In this document: one piece after another, positions 1 to 8,557 of the stretch
How the letters are laid out: each line of letters starts with the position of its first letter
Numbering within the stretch: position 1 is the first letter of the stretch
Assembly (NCBI RefSeq): GCF_001022965.1
Contig: NZ_LECZ01000027.1
Location: forward strand, 248,001 to 312,000
DNA length: 64,000 nucleotides
Source: Enterobacter genomosp. O
Lineage (GTDB): Bacteria; Pseudomonadota; Gammaproteobacteria; Enterobacterales; Enterobacteriaceae
Direction: 5' to 3'
The notes under the pieces: generated by a model
Database searches by the model: none
Told to the model about the DNA's origin: nothing
Seen by the model: the letters and a program-made list of their open reading frames with translations, nothing else
Program-made: the position numbers and the translations under genes

Positions 1-262
1 AGTCCTGCGATTTAATAAACATATCCGCATCGGGCATGTCTTTTTCGTTACTGTCGCCAGAGTACATCTCTTTAATTGCTGCGATAGTTTCTGAAGTAAC
101 GTAGTCACTCATGCTGTCCGGATTGAGGACTGGCGATTTGTCCTGATTCAACTGCGCGATATACCATTGATTGAATTTAAGCGCCGCCATCCCCGGTGGA
201 TAGATGCTATCAGCGACGGCGAACGGAGACAGGGCGAAAAGAAAAAAGAAGAGTGCTTTCAT
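1..262 (-). CDS. Putative periplasmic immunity-type protein, partial (C-terminus off the left edge)
   Basis: The reading frame is open from ATG at 262 down to the window edge, giving 87 residues without a stop. The first ~18 residues (MKALFFFLFALSPFAVA) form a clear signal peptide, so the protein is probably periplasmic. The mature part begins with an aromatic, Asn/Gln-rich helix (LKFNQWYIAQLNQ) and resembles the DUF3828-type small periplasmic proteins, from memory only. Its ATG overlaps the stop of the upstream amidase by one base (TAATG), implying translational coupling. A secreted partner placed directly after a cell-wall amidase is the usual layout of effector and immunity protein. The role is inferred; the remainder of the gene is not visible. 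Confidence 0.6.
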   Translation of the reverse strand, partial: MKALFFFLFALSPFAVADSIYPPGMAALKFNQWYIAQLNQDKSPVLNPDSMSDYVTSETIAAIKEMYSGDSNEKDMPDADMFIKSQD

Positions 263-624
263 TAGTCATGCCTGAAGAGTTCGTAATGGGGTTGTATGCT
301 TCGGTAAGCCTGCCCTGGGTACAAGTTGCGTTGTACAAAATAGCTGATCCACTGCTGGCCATCGTAGATGCAAACGTGTCCGCTATCGTGGCCCACAATA
401 TTCTGGATAACGGCTACGTCGCCTGCATGCGGTTGATCATATACCAGGCGGAAGCCAGCGTTGACTAATGTCAGCCCCATGTCTTTTGCAAGACGCGTAT
501 TAGGGATTTTTAATCTTCCTCCGGCTCTTATTGCTTCGGTGACGTAGTGAGCACAATAGCCTGTGCTCTTCGATTGGGCGTGCGATCTGGCATATGAGAT
601 TGCGCCATCTTTATTCCATGACAT
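262..624 (-). CDS. NlpC/P60- or CHAP-like peptidoglycan amidase, candidate toxin effector
   Basis: This is a 120-residue protein without a signal peptide. The motif GYCAHYVTEAIRAGG puts a cysteine at residue 24 at the start of a helix. GDVAVI (68-73) and SGHVCIYDG (81-89, His83) supply the strand-histidine half of a cysteine-histidine catalytic site, the arrangement of NlpC/P60 and CHAP amidases. Small single-domain enzymes of this kind with no export signal are typical type VI secretion amidase effectors (Tae families). It does not clearly match Tae1 or Tae4 as I remember them. AAGGAA lies about 7 bases before the ATG. The following secreted protein overlaps its stop and would be the cognate immunity protein. 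No secretion genes are visible here. Confidence 0.6.
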   Translation of the reverse strand: MSWNKDGAISYARSHAQSKSTGYCAHYVTEAIRAGGRLKIPNTRLAKDMGLTLVNAGFRLVYDQPHAGDVAVIQNIVGHDSGHVCIYDGQQWISYFVQRNLYPGQAYRSIQPHYELFRHD

Positions 625-749
625 CGATATTTCCTTAATGAAAATTGCTAATGCAGCAGACCCAGAAATATCCTCCCTTTTACTTCGTCATGGTAAACAT
701 AAAATGTCATGGAAAATATTTATATTTCAGAAGGATATGATTGACGAAA

Positions 750-1322
750 TCAATCCAGCGCCTTCACCATCTTCCCACTCGCCACAAACGTCCCGGCGCC
801 AAGATGATGCAGCGTATTCAGCTTATCACCGTCAAACTGCCAGCGTCCGGCGACAAACGCGCGTTCATCTGCTGCCGCTGATACCACTTCGCCAAACAGC
901 GTATCGTACTTTTCTGCCGCTGATGTAGCGGGTAATAATCGACACTCCATCCACGCCAAACATTTTTCTTCAATGACCGGCAGGCCGAGTTCGGGGCCGT
1001 TTACGACCGGGATCCCGTAGCAGTTGAATTTGTCTTCATCGCGCCCGCTGACGCTACCCACCGCGTAAGTCCAGTTGGCCGCCGCCACGCCGGGGATGAC
1101 GATGCCAAACTTTCCGCTGCGTTCTATCAGTTCGCGCGACCAGGCGCTTTTATCCACCACAATGGCAATACGCGGCGGTTCAAATTCGACGGGCATTGAC
1201 CATGCGGCGGCCATCACGTTGCGTCTATCCAGGGTTTCATCCCGGCTGGTAATTAGCACGGTAGGGCCGTGGTTCAGCAGGCGGCTGGCATGACGTAATT
1301 CAACAGGGCGAAAGTGGCTCAT
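750..1322 (-). CDS. yddH: Flavin reductase-like FMN-binding protein (YddH-like)
   Basis: The protein is 190 residues long, as expected for the flavin reductase-like family with a split-barrel FMN fold. An N-terminal segment reads VLITSRDE followed by NVMAAAW, the usual stretch where these proteins contact FMN, and GKFGIVIPG and FGEVV match later family positions. Members bind FMN and reduce or transfer flavin; the substrate of YddH itself is unknown. E. coli has yddH next to nhoA, and here the two genes are neighbours in divergent orientation, which supports orthology. AGGAGA sits just upstream of the ATG at 1322. No cysteine pair or other cofactor motif was seen. Confidence 0.75.
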   Translation of the reverse strand: MSHFRPVELRHASRLLNHGPTVLITSRDETLDRRNVMAAAWSMPVEFEPPRIAIVVDKSAWSRELIERSGKFGIVIPGVAAANWTYAVGSVSGRDEDKFNCYGIPVVNGPELGLPVIEEKCLAWMECRLLPATSAAEKYDTLFGEVVSAAADERAFVAGRWQFDGDKLNTLHHLGAGTFVASGKMVKALD

Positions 1323-1428
1323 AGGTTCTCCTCATAAATAATCGAGTATGCAGAAAAAGCACGGAAATCAAAGTGAACGCGTAAAATTAGTTTATAAACA
1401 AAACATCACTTTTAAAGGAAACTGATGC

Positions 1429-2265
1429 ATGTCTCCCTTTCTGACTGCCTATTTTGCTCGCATCGGCTGGAAGCAACCGGCTTCTGCTGATATCGACACC
1501 CTGCGCACGCTGCACTTACATCACAACTGCGCGATCCCGTTTGAGAATATCGATGTTGTCCTGCCGCGCGAAATTCATCTTGAAGACCCGTGTCTGGTCG
1601 ACAAACTGGTGACCGCCCGTCGCGGGGGATACTGCTTTGAGCAAAACGGCCTGTTCGAGCGCGTCTTGCGCGAAGTCGGGTTTACGGTGCGCAGCGTGCT
1701 TGGGCGCGTGGTATTGGCTAATCCGCCGCAAATGCCGCCGCGCACGCACCGACTGCTGCTGGTGGAGCTGAACGGCGAGCGCTGGATTGCCGACGTTGGG
1801 TTTGGTGGCCAGACGCTGACGGCGCCAATTCGCCTGCTTGCCAACGAAGAACAGGAGACGCCGCACGGGCTTTATCGTCTGCTGAGCGAGGGGAATGACT
1901 GGGTGCTGCAGTTCCGTCACCACGAGCACTGGCAGTCGATGTACCACTTTGACCTGACGACGCAGTATTTCAGCGATTACGTGATGGGGAATTTCTGGTC
2001 GGCGCACTGGCCGCAGTCGCATTTCCGCCATCATCTGCTGATGTGCCGCCATCTGCCGGACGGCGGTAAGCTGACGCTGACCAACTTTAACTTTACCCAC
2101 TGGCAGAAGGGCCATGTAGAGGAGCAGATCCATCTTCCCGACGCTGCGGCGCTGTATCAGCTGATGCAGGAACGCTTTGGGCTGGGCGTTGACGATCCGA
2201 AGCACGGTTTTTCACTGGCAGAACTGACGGCGGTCATGGCGGGGTTTGATACTCACGGGAAATAA
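1429..2265 (+). CDS. nhoA: Arylamine N-acetyltransferase / N-hydroxyarylamine O-acetyltransferase
   Basis: NhoA transfers the acetyl group of acetyl-CoA to arylamines and N-hydroxyarylamines in the cytoplasm, activating some nitroaromatic mutagens. The 278 residues match the E. coli length (281) and the catalytic triad is visible: Cys69 in RRGGYCFEQNG, His107 in PPRTHRLLLVEL and Asp122 in WIADVGFGGQTL. The long stretch around YVMGNFWSAHWPQSHFR is also nearly identical to NhoA as I know it. AAAGGAAA precedes the ATG at 1429. The gene stands alone, divergent from the yddH-like gene and convergent with the GlxA-type regulator, whose stop is only 9 bases away. Confidence 0.95.
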   Translation: MSPFLTAYFARIGWKQPASADIDTLRTLHLHHNCAIPFENIDVVLPREIHLEDPCLVDKLVTARRGGYCFEQNGLFERVLREVGFTVRSVLGRVVLANPPQMPPRTHRLLLVELNGERWIADVGFGGQTLTAPIRLLANEEQETPHGLYRLLSEGNDWVLQFRHHEHWQSMYHFDLTTQYFSDYVMGNFWSAHWPQSHFRHHLLMCRHLPDGGKLTLTNFNFTHWQKGHVEEQIHLPDAAALYQLMQERFGLGVDDPKHGFSLAELTAVMAGFDTHGK

Positions 2266-2274
2266 CCTGGACCG

Positions 2275-3228
2275 CTATCGCCCGCGAAATTCGCGTCGAT
2301 AGCGGGAAGGCGACGTATTCAGCAGATTGTTAAAGTGACGGCGCAAGGACGTTGTCGAGGGAAAACCGACTCGCTCAGCAATGTCATCCACCGGCTGGTC
2401 AGTTTTTTCGAGATAGCGTTGCGCGACGATAATGCGTTGATTAAGCAGCCAGCGCGAAAAACTCTCCCCGGTTGTTTGCTGAAAACGGCGGGTGAAGCTG
2501 CGTCGGCTCATGCAGGCCTTTTCCGCCACGCAGTCCAGTGTGAGTGCGAGCTGAAGATTCTCCGTTGCCCACGCCAGCGCATCGGTGAAATAATCCCCGC
2601 GACGCGTATTCTGAACCGGCAGCTCTACATACTGCCGCTGCCCACCCTGGCGGTGGGGTGGAACAACCAGCAAGCGCGCTACGCTGTTTGCCACTTCTGC
2701 TCCCCATGCCTGACGCACCAGATGCAGGCAGCAGTCAATGCTGGCCGCCGTCCCCGCAGATGTGACAACGTCACCATCATCAATATAAAGCACATCTTTG
2801 TCCATTTGCACGGAGGGATAGAGGCGCTGAAAGTCAGCCGCCCATCGCCAGTGCGTTGTCGCAGGGCGATGTTCCAGTAACCCCGAGGCGGCAACCACAA
2901 ACGCGCCCATGCATAAGCCCACAATGCGTGCACCCGCAGCATGGGCCTTTTTCAGCGCCATCAAGAGCTCGGAATCTGGGGCACGATCGGGAACATCCCA
3001 GCTTGGGACGATCACCATATCCATTCCTGCCAGAGCATCAAGCCCACGCTCAACAACGATAGAAAAGCCGGCATTGGTTTTAAGTACACCGGGTGTCGTG
3101 GCGCAAACGACCAGCTGACAAAGGGGCTCGCCTTGTGGCGTCAATGCTTTCTCAAAGACAGCGTAGGGCACCGAAAGGTGAAAAGGGATGATCCCATCAA
3201 ATACCACAATACCAATTTTTAACGTCAT
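2275..3228 (-). CDS. GlxA-family transcriptional regulator (DJ-1/PfpI domain plus AraC HTH)
   Basis: The 317-residue protein has an N-terminal class I glutamine-amidotransferase-like DJ-1/PfpI domain (about 1-175), with the elbow motif IVGLCMGAFVVAASG. A C-terminal AraC/XylS DNA-binding domain follows (about 215-317), with CMSRRSFTRRFQQTTGESF and VGFPSTTSLRRHF as its two helix-turn-helix units. Such proteins usually control nearby catabolic or stress genes with the DJ-1 domain as sensor. GGAGG lies 5 bases before the ATG at 3228, better than the in-frame ATG upstream at 3240. It follows the isochorismatase-family gene on the same strand with a 61-base gap, so that hydrolase is the likely target or operon partner. 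The ligand is unknown. Confidence 0.85.
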   Translation of the reverse strand: MTLKIGIVVFDGIIPFHLSVPYAVFEKALTPQGEPLCQLVVCATTPGVLKTNAGFSIVVERGLDALAGMDMVIVPSWDVPDRAPDSELLMALKKAHAAGARIVGLCMGAFVVAASGLLEHRPATTHWRWAADFQRLYPSVQMDKDVLYIDDGDVVTSAGTAASIDCCLHLVRQAWGAEVANSVARLLVVPPHRQGGQRQYVELPVQNTRRGDYFTDALAWATENLQLALTLDCVAEKACMSRRSFTRRFQQTTGESFSRWLLNQRIIVAQRYLEKTDQPVDDIAERVGFPSTTSLRRHFNNLLNTSPSRYRREFRGR

Positions 3229-3289
3229 AAAGGCCTCCATATGCCAGCCAGTATAGAAGTCTGGCTGGTTACAGGAGACAAGTCTGGTC

Positions 3290-4003
3290 TTATTTTGTGA
3301 CCGGCAGTGCCATAACGTCTTTGGTGGTCATTATCTCAGCGAATACATCGGCCACACCGGCTAATGCCGCACGTTGCAGTGTTTTGTGATCCACCACGCC
3401 GCCCTGGCCATCGTCCAGATCGCGTGTTGCTGTCGCATCTTCAGGAATAATCACGCTGTAACCCAGCGGTACAGCATCACGTGCGGTCGATGAAATGCAC
3501 ATGTGCGTCATCAGGCCAATCACAATCACCGTTTTAATTCCTTTTTTCTTTAATTGCGCATCCAGATCGGTGCCAACAAAAGAGCTTGGAGTCGCTTTGG
3601 TGATAATGGTGTCTTGCGCAGAGGGTTGCAGATCTTTATGGAATTGCGCATAGATGGACCCTTCGGCGAAGATCGGGCTATCCTTCGGCCCCATATGACG
3701 CACGAAGTAAACCGGCAGCCCTTTTTGATGGGCATAGTCGACCAGTTTCTGGCTGTTCTTCAGTACCTTTTCACCATCCGGGATAACCATCTGACCACGA
3801 AAATCTTTTGATGCGTAATATTCGTTTTGAATATCCACCACGATTAACGCGGTTTCAGAAGCCGATAAGGATGGGGTTGCCGCTGCGCCCGTCATCGCGC
3901 GAATGGTTTTGCTATTCATGCTGGTTGTCTCCTGTGCGATTGCATAAGTTGAAAATGCGCTCATCATGCCGATCATCAATGCCGTACGAAAAAATGGTTT
4001 CAT
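3290..4003 (-). CDS. Exported isochorismatase-family cysteine hydrolase
   Basis: The 237-residue product begins with a signal peptide (MKPFFRTALMIGMMSAFSTYAIA, cleavage before QETTS), unusual for this mostly cytoplasmic family. The isochorismatase fold follows: ALIVVDIQNEYY provides the catalytic Asp, and GLMTHMCISSTARDA contains the nucleophilic Cys after the usual cis-peptide segment. Relatives hydrolyse nicotinamide, carbamoyl-sarcosine, ureas or isochorismate; the substrate cannot be read here. The frame extends upstream, but GGGAG 7-8 bases before the ATG at 4003, together with the signal peptide, fixes the start. It sits between a LysR gene and a GlxA-type regulator, all on the minus strand. 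Confidence 0.85.
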   Translation of the reverse strand: MKPFFRTALMIGMMSAFSTYAIAQETTSMNSKTIRAMTGAAATPSLSASETALIVVDIQNEYYASKDFRGQMVIPDGEKVLKNSQKLVDYAHQKGLPVYFVRHMGPKDSPIFAEGSIYAQFHKDLQPSAQDTIITKATPSSFVGTDLDAQLKKKGIKTVIVIGLMTHMCISSTARDAVPLGYSVIIPEDATATRDLDDGQGGVVDHKTLQRAALAGVADVFAEIMTTKDVMALPVTK

Positions 4004-4113
4004 CACGATAACTCCCTCTATGTTGTGTTCGGGAGTCATTATTTCGCATAGTCGCCAGCGGCAGGAGTCACCTGGAGAACAAAAAATGGTACTTTTGGGC
4101 CAATATGAGACGG

Positions 4114-5043
4114 CTACAGCTGAGTAAACTTGCCTATCCACGGGCTGCTGTTTTCGCCAGACCACAGATGTAAAATCAGCTCGCGGAATTTTTCCGCCGC
4201 CGGGCTAAGGGGCGTTTCCCGGCGTTGCACAAGCCCCAGCGTTCGGCGTATGACGGGTTCAATCAGCGGGCGGCTGACAAGGACGTGATGTTCATCGGTC
4301 GGCATCGCCAGACTCGGAACGACAGACACGCCGAGACCCGCTTCCACCATCCCCAGTGACGTTGACAGATGACGCACTTCATAAAACCAGTTCGGTTTCC
4401 AGGCCATTTTCTCGAAAGCCTGATCGATAAGCGAACGGTTTCCGCTGGAACGTCTTACCCCAATCAGCTTCATTCCGGCCAGATCGTCCCATGTGACCAG
4501 CGGTTTTTTCGCCAGTTCATTGTCGCGCCGGCATGCCAGAACAAAGGGTTCATTCACCAGCGGCGCAAAATCGATATTAGGATGTGTGATGTTTATCATA
4601 TTTATACCGAAATCTGCGTCGCCATTTAAAACCGCTTCGAGACAATCGCTGGCGCTGTGCTCAAGTATGCGGATCCGGATGTTTGGGTAGTCATTGTTAT
4701 AATCTCGTATCACTGATGGCAGAAAATAGAAGGCCGCGGTAGGGATACAGGAAACCGTAATCACGCCTGCCTGATGCGTCGCCATCTCTTTAATACTCAG
4801 GATTGAGCTTTCATAAAAATCGATTAAATTCCTTGCCTTAGGTAAAAACTCTCTTCCCACCGTCGTAAGCTTCACGCTGCGCGTCGAACGCTCAAATAGC
4901 GTGGCTCCCAGGCTCTCTTCCAGTTTTTGAATTCTGCGTGTTAACGCCGGTTGTGAAATATGAAGAAATTGCGACGCTTTTGTAAAACATCCGATTTCTG
5001 CAATTTTTACAAACGCTTGTATTCCCTGTAATTCGTGTTGCAT
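4114..5043 (-). CDS. LysR-family regulator, probable controller of the divergent tricarboxylate cluster (YbhD-like position)
   Basis: This is a 309-residue LysR protein from the ATG at 5043; the frame could extend 20 residues to a TTG at 5103. The N-terminal winged helix contains FVKIAEIGCFTKASQFLHIS, QPALTRRIQKLE and GATLFERSTRSVKLTTVG, the canonical LysR DNA-binding region. The C-terminal part is the periplasmic-binding-like effector domain. It is transcribed away from the PrpF/YbhH-family gene at 5197 across about 150 bases, the classic LysR layout, so it probably activates that cluster in response to a di- or tricarboxylate. In E. coli, ybhD (LysR) is the neighbour of ybhH-ybhI-ybhJ. Orthology to YbhD is inferred from position. 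Confidence 0.88.
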   Translation of the reverse strand: MQHELQGIQAFVKIAEIGCFTKASQFLHISQPALTRRIQKLEESLGATLFERSTRSVKLTTVGREFLPKARNLIDFYESSILSIKEMATHQAGVITVSCIPTAAFYFLPSVIRDYNNDYPNIRIRILEHSASDCLEAVLNGDADFGINMINITHPNIDFAPLVNEPFVLACRRDNELAKKPLVTWDDLAGMKLIGVRRSSGNRSLIDQAFEKMAWKPNWFYEVRHLSTSLGMVEAGLGVSVVPSLAMPTDEHHVLVSRPLIEPVIRRTLGLVQRRETPLSPAAEKFRELILHLWSGENSSPWIGKFTQL

Positions 5044-5196
5044 ATCCGCATCCCGTTCTCGCTTTTCTTTAACCACGATAACGCAGGGGTTATTAATGTG
5101 CAAAACGTATTAATCCTGCTTTTTTTGACATTAGAGTTATCAACAGGAGTGTGAAAACCTTATTGCGTTCCTGATAAAACGAAATGAGAAAAACAC

Positions 5197-6285
5197 ATGT
5201 TAAAGATCCCTTGCGTATTAATGCGTGGCGGTACGTCAAAAGGCCCCGTTATTCTGGCCAGCGACCTGCCTGAGGAAACCGAAGAGCGCGACGCGGTGTT
5301 ACTCAGCTTGATGGGCGCAGGCCATGAACTTGAAATTGACGGCATTGGCGGTGGAAGCCCGCAAACCAGTAAGGTGGCCATCGTCAGTCCTTCCGACAGT
5401 CCGGATGCAGATGTGGATTATTTATTCGCACAGGTGATGGTGAACGAACGTCGCGTCGATACCACGCCAAACTGCGGCAATATGCTCTGTGCCGTGGGGC
5501 CCTTTGCGATAGAAAAAGGGCTGGTGAAGGCGCAAAGCCCGGTGACATCGGTGAGGATCCGTAATCTTAATACCGGAACGCTGGTTGATGCGGAAGTGCA
5601 AACGCCTGATTATCGGGTCACCTATGAAGGTGATACCCAGATTGATGGTGTTCCGGGTACGGCCGCACCCGTTGGCTTAACCTTCCTGAATTCAGCGGGT
5701 TCCAAAACAGGAAAATTACTCCCGACTGACAGCGTCACAAACGTATTCGACGGTATTGAAGTTACCTGCATTGATATGGCAATGCCGATGGTAATGATTG
5801 AGGCATCGGCCCTGGGGAAAACAGGAGGGGAGTCACCCGCGGAACTGGATGCCGATACGGCGTTTAAAGCAAGGCTGGAGAGCCTGCGCCGTCAGGCGGG
5901 CGAGGCGATGGGCTTAGGGGATGTGTCAAACAAAGTGATCCCTAAACCCGTTCTCCTCAGCCGGGCGCGCAATGGCGGAACGCTTCAGGTGCGGTATTTC
6001 ATGCCACACACCTGCCATAAATCACTGGCCATTACCGGCTCGATTGGTATTTCGACCGCGACGCTTATAGAAGGCTCCGTCGCCGCTAAAATTGTCGCCG
6101 ATCGCCCAAAAGAGCGATTTACCAATATTATTGATATTGAACACCCAAGTGGAAAAATATCCGTGTCATTGTTGAGGGACGGGAACAATATTGAAAATAC
6201 CCGAGCCGCGGTAATTCGCACTTCCCGTAAGCTATTTGAAGGTGTCGTCTGCGTGCCTGAAAAAATGCTCTCTGAAGTTGATTAA
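5197..6285 (+). CDS. PrpF/YbhH-family isomerase (candidate aconitate isomerase)
   Basis: The 362-residue protein belongs to the PrpF family, which has a diaminopimelate-epimerase-like double fold. RGGTSKG (10-16), DGIGGGSPQTSKVA with Lys59, TTPNCGNMLCAVG with Cys93, and YFMPHTCHKSLAITG are the family signatures, Lys and Cys being the likely proton-transfer residues. It is very close to E. coli YbhH as remembered. Family members shift double bonds in unsaturated tricarboxylates: PrpF converts trans- to cis-2-methylaconitate, GalD tautomerises 4-oxalomesaconate. Beside an AcnB-type aconitase and citrate lyase, trans- to cis-aconitate isomerisation is the most economical guess. The gallate genes GalD would need are absent. 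It is the first gene of the long co-directional cluster. Confidence 0.85.
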   Translation: MLKIPCVLMRGGTSKGPVILASDLPEETEERDAVLLSLMGAGHELEIDGIGGGSPQTSKVAIVSPSDSPDADVDYLFAQVMVNERRVDTTPNCGNMLCAVGPFAIEKGLVKAQSPVTSVRIRNLNTGTLVDAEVQTPDYRVTYEGDTQIDGVPGTAAPVGLTFLNSAGSKTGKLLPTDSVTNVFDGIEVTCIDMAMPMVMIEASALGKTGGESPAELDADTAFKARLESLRRQAGEAMGLGDVSNKVIPKPVLLSRARNGGTLQVRYFMPHTCHKSLAITGSIGISTATLIEGSVAAKIVADRPKERFTNIIDIEHPSGKISVSLLRDGNNIENTRAAVIRTSRKLFEGVVCVPEKMLSEVD

Positions 6286-6360
6286 GTAAAAGCCAAGCTA
6301 AGAAATAGTTCTACCTTAAACAATTATATTCTGTACCTTAACTATAAAACTGAGGTTATT

Positions 6361-7605
6361 ATGGCGTTAACGCATGCTAACAATACCCTGAAAGCGCCCG
6401 ATCCTGTAAAAGCCAGCGCGCATATTCGCGTAATTCTGGCACTCGCATTATCCGGGCTAGCAGAACTTGCTTCTCTGTTTTTTATTCAGCCACTGCTTCC
6501 GACGCTGGCCGTGGAATATAATGTTCCGGTCAGCCAGGTGAGTATTATCTTATCTGCAGAAACGGCCTTGCTGGCAATTGGGTTGCTGTTTACCGGGACG
6601 TTATCCGACCACTATGGCAGGAAGCGGTTAATTATCATCTCCCTCCTGTTGGGCGGTATTCTGACGCTGCTCTGCCCGCTGGTGGAATCCTGGGCGATGC
6701 TGGTGGCGCTGCGTGCGGTGATTGGTCTGGCGCTGAGCGGTATCGCTGCGGCGGCCACCGCCTACATCAGTGAAGAGGTCGCACCGGTGGCGGCTGGCAT
6801 CGTGACGGGCTATTTTGTCTTCGGTAACTCGATGGGCGGTATGTCCGGCCGTATTGTTGCCAGCCAGCTTATCGACCACGTTTCAATCAATGTCATCTTT
6901 TATGGATTTGCGGTCAGCCTGATAGCGGTTGCCGTTCTGGTGAAGTTCCTGCTGCCTGAATCTAAAAACTTCAAGCCTACGCAGAGCCTTAATGCTATGC
7001 GTATGGTGAAAGGGGCGGCATCGCACTTCAAAAATAAAAATCTGGTGCTGGCGTTTGTCATCAGCTTTATTATCTTCGGCGCATTTACCTCACTGTATAA
7101 CTATCTGGCCTTCTTCCTGAAAGGTGAACCGTTCCATATTTCACCGGCAAATGCAGGCCTGCTCTCCTTTAGCTTCGCCCTGAGTTTCTTTACGGCACCG
7201 CAGGCAGGCCGCTTATCGGCAAAATATGGCGCAATGAAAGTCCTGCGCGTGTTGTTCCTGATCATGGCGTTCGGCATGCTGCTGACGCTCACGTCGAACG
7301 TTGTCACCTTTATTATTGGCGCCGTAATTTTTACCGGCTGTTTCTTCGGCTGCCACTCTATCGGCTTAAGCTGGGTCAGTAAAAATGCAACCCATGCAAG
7401 AGGCCAGGCCGTCGCGCTCTATTTATTCTTCTACTACATGGGCGGTTCGGTGATTGGTTTTATTAACGGTTTTGTTTTCCATTCGATGGGCTGGCAGGGG
7501 ATGACCGGATTTATTCTGGCATTGCTCGGGGTTGGCGTTGTGGTGGCGACGTATCTGGCATCCGGTAATAAACCGGTACTGGTACCCGCCCAGTCCGCAG
7601 AATAA
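6361..7605 (+). CDS. MFS transporter, 12 membrane helices (YnfM-like)
   Basis: The 414-residue protein has about twelve hydrophobic segments and the MFS loop 2-3 motif (GTLSDHYGRKRLIII). The motif around RAVIGLALSGIAAAATAYISEEV is typical of the YnfM/AraJ-like drug-proton antiporter branch. TGAGG precedes the ATG by 5 bases. It follows the PrpF-family gene by 75 bases and precedes the FAH-family gene, so it is probably co-transcribed with them and may move the substrate or export an acid such as acetate. The cluster also ends in a DASS transporter, so it carries two different permeases. Direction and substrate are not shown by the sequence. Confidence 0.85.
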   Translation: MALTHANNTLKAPDPVKASAHIRVILALALSGLAELASLFFIQPLLPTLAVEYNVPVSQVSIILSAETALLAIGLLFTGTLSDHYGRKRLIIISLLLGGILTLLCPLVESWAMLVALRAVIGLALSGIAAAATAYISEEVAPVAAGIVTGYFVFGNSMGGMSGRIVASQLIDHVSINVIFYGFAVSLIAVAVLVKFLLPESKNFKPTQSLNAMRMVKGAASHFKNKNLVLAFVISFIIFGAFTSLYNYLAFFLKGEPFHISPANAGLLSFSFALSFFTAPQAGRLSAKYGAMKVLRVLFLIMAFGMLLTLTSNVVTFIIGAVIFTGCFFGCHSIGLSWVSKNATHARGQAVALYLFFYYMGGSVIGFINGFVFHSMGWQGMTGFILALLGVGVVVATYLASGNKPVLVPAQSAE

Positions 7606-7675
7606 AAGTCAGGCAATGTGTTCACGTCCTGGGGCGTGAGCACAGAAAGAACACGTATATCAATCGGGTATTATC

Positions 7676-8539
7676 ATGAAATTAGCAAGCTATATTCATC
7701 AGGGCCGTAAAAGCTACGGGATTTATACACCATCCGGCTTTATCGATTTGGGTAATAAAATCGGCCATCAATATGCGACATTGAAAGACCTTCTTCACTG
7801 GGATGCGGTAGACGTCGCCAGACAATATCTCGACTGCCCGGTGGATATTAGGCCTGAAGAAATCACCTTTTTGCCCGTTATAGAAGAGCCCGGAAAGATT
7901 TTCTGCGTGGGGATGAATTACGCTGAAAAAAGAAAAGAGTTTGCTGAGATGAATAATGCCCCCACGCTTTTTATCCGTTTTCCTGATTCGCAAACCGGGC
8001 ATGCGCGGCCGGTGATAAAACCGGTTCTCTCCAGCGAGTTCGATTACGAAGGCGAGCTGGCCGTGATCGTCGGTAAACCCGGTAGCCAAATTGACGTTAA
8101 TAACGCGCTCAGCCACGTCGCGGGATACAGCTGCTATATGGACGGCTCCGTGCGCGACTGGCAGCACGCCTGGTTCACCGCCGGTAAAAACTGGACGCAA
8201 ACCGGCGCCTTCGGCCCGTATATGACCACGGCGGACGAGATCCCCGACCCTCACGCGTTGACCATTCACACCTGGCTGAACGGCATGCTGGTTCAGAATG
8301 ACTCCACCGGCAGCATGATCCACAAAGTGGCGGATCTTATCGCCTACATCAGCACGTTTACCTCTCTCAGCGCCGGCGACGTCATTATTACCGGTTCGCC
8401 GGGCGGCGTCGGCAAAAAGCGTAATCCACCTCTGTTTATGCACGACGGCGATCGCGTTGAAGTGGAGATCGAAAACGTTGGCCGACTGGTCAATACCATT
8501 GTGGAAGCTCAACCGCAGCCACAAGCGTTAGCTGTCTAA
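7676..8539 (+). CDS. Fumarylacetoacetate hydrolase (FAH) family enzyme, candidate oxaloacetate decarboxylase or tautomerase
   Basis: The 287 residues are a single FAH catalytic domain with a short N-terminal extension. IFCVGMNYAEKR, FDYEGELAVIVGKPG and YMDGSVRDWQ contain the metal-binding Glu and Asp residues, and IITGSPGGVG is the conserved loop near the C-terminus. FAH proteins hydrolyse or decarboxylate 2-oxo acids, and some (FAHD1 type) decarboxylate or tautomerise oxaloacetate. Placed directly before citC, its substrate may be the oxaloacetate released by citrate lyase, replacing the membrane OadGAB pump of classical citrate fermentation, which is not in this window. That role is inference; the fold assignment is firm. 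Confidence 0.85.
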   Translation: MKLASYIHQGRKSYGIYTPSGFIDLGNKIGHQYATLKDLLHWDAVDVARQYLDCPVDIRPEEITFLPVIEEPGKIFCVGMNYAEKRKEFAEMNNAPTLFIRFPDSQTGHARPVIKPVLSSEFDYEGELAVIVGKPGSQIDVNNALSHVAGYSCYMDGSVRDWQHAWFTAGKNWTQTGAFGPYMTTADEIPDPHALTIHTWLNGMLVQNDSTGSMIHKVADLIAYISTFTSLSAGDVIITGSPGGVGKKRNPPLFMHDGDRVEVEIENVGRLVNTIVEAQPQPQALAV

Positions 8540-8557
8540 ACGCTCAGGAGAGAGAAG

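Noticed and set aside
5197-6285. GalD-type 4-oxalomesaconate tautomerase of a gallate pathway
   Set aside because: No gallate dioxygenase, hydratase or aldolase genes are present, and citrate lyase and aconitase surround it instead; the fold allows it but context does not.
7682-8524. 280-codon frame on the minus strand
   Set aside because: It is antisense to the FAH-family gene, whose family motifs are clear; the antisense product has no recognisable motif.
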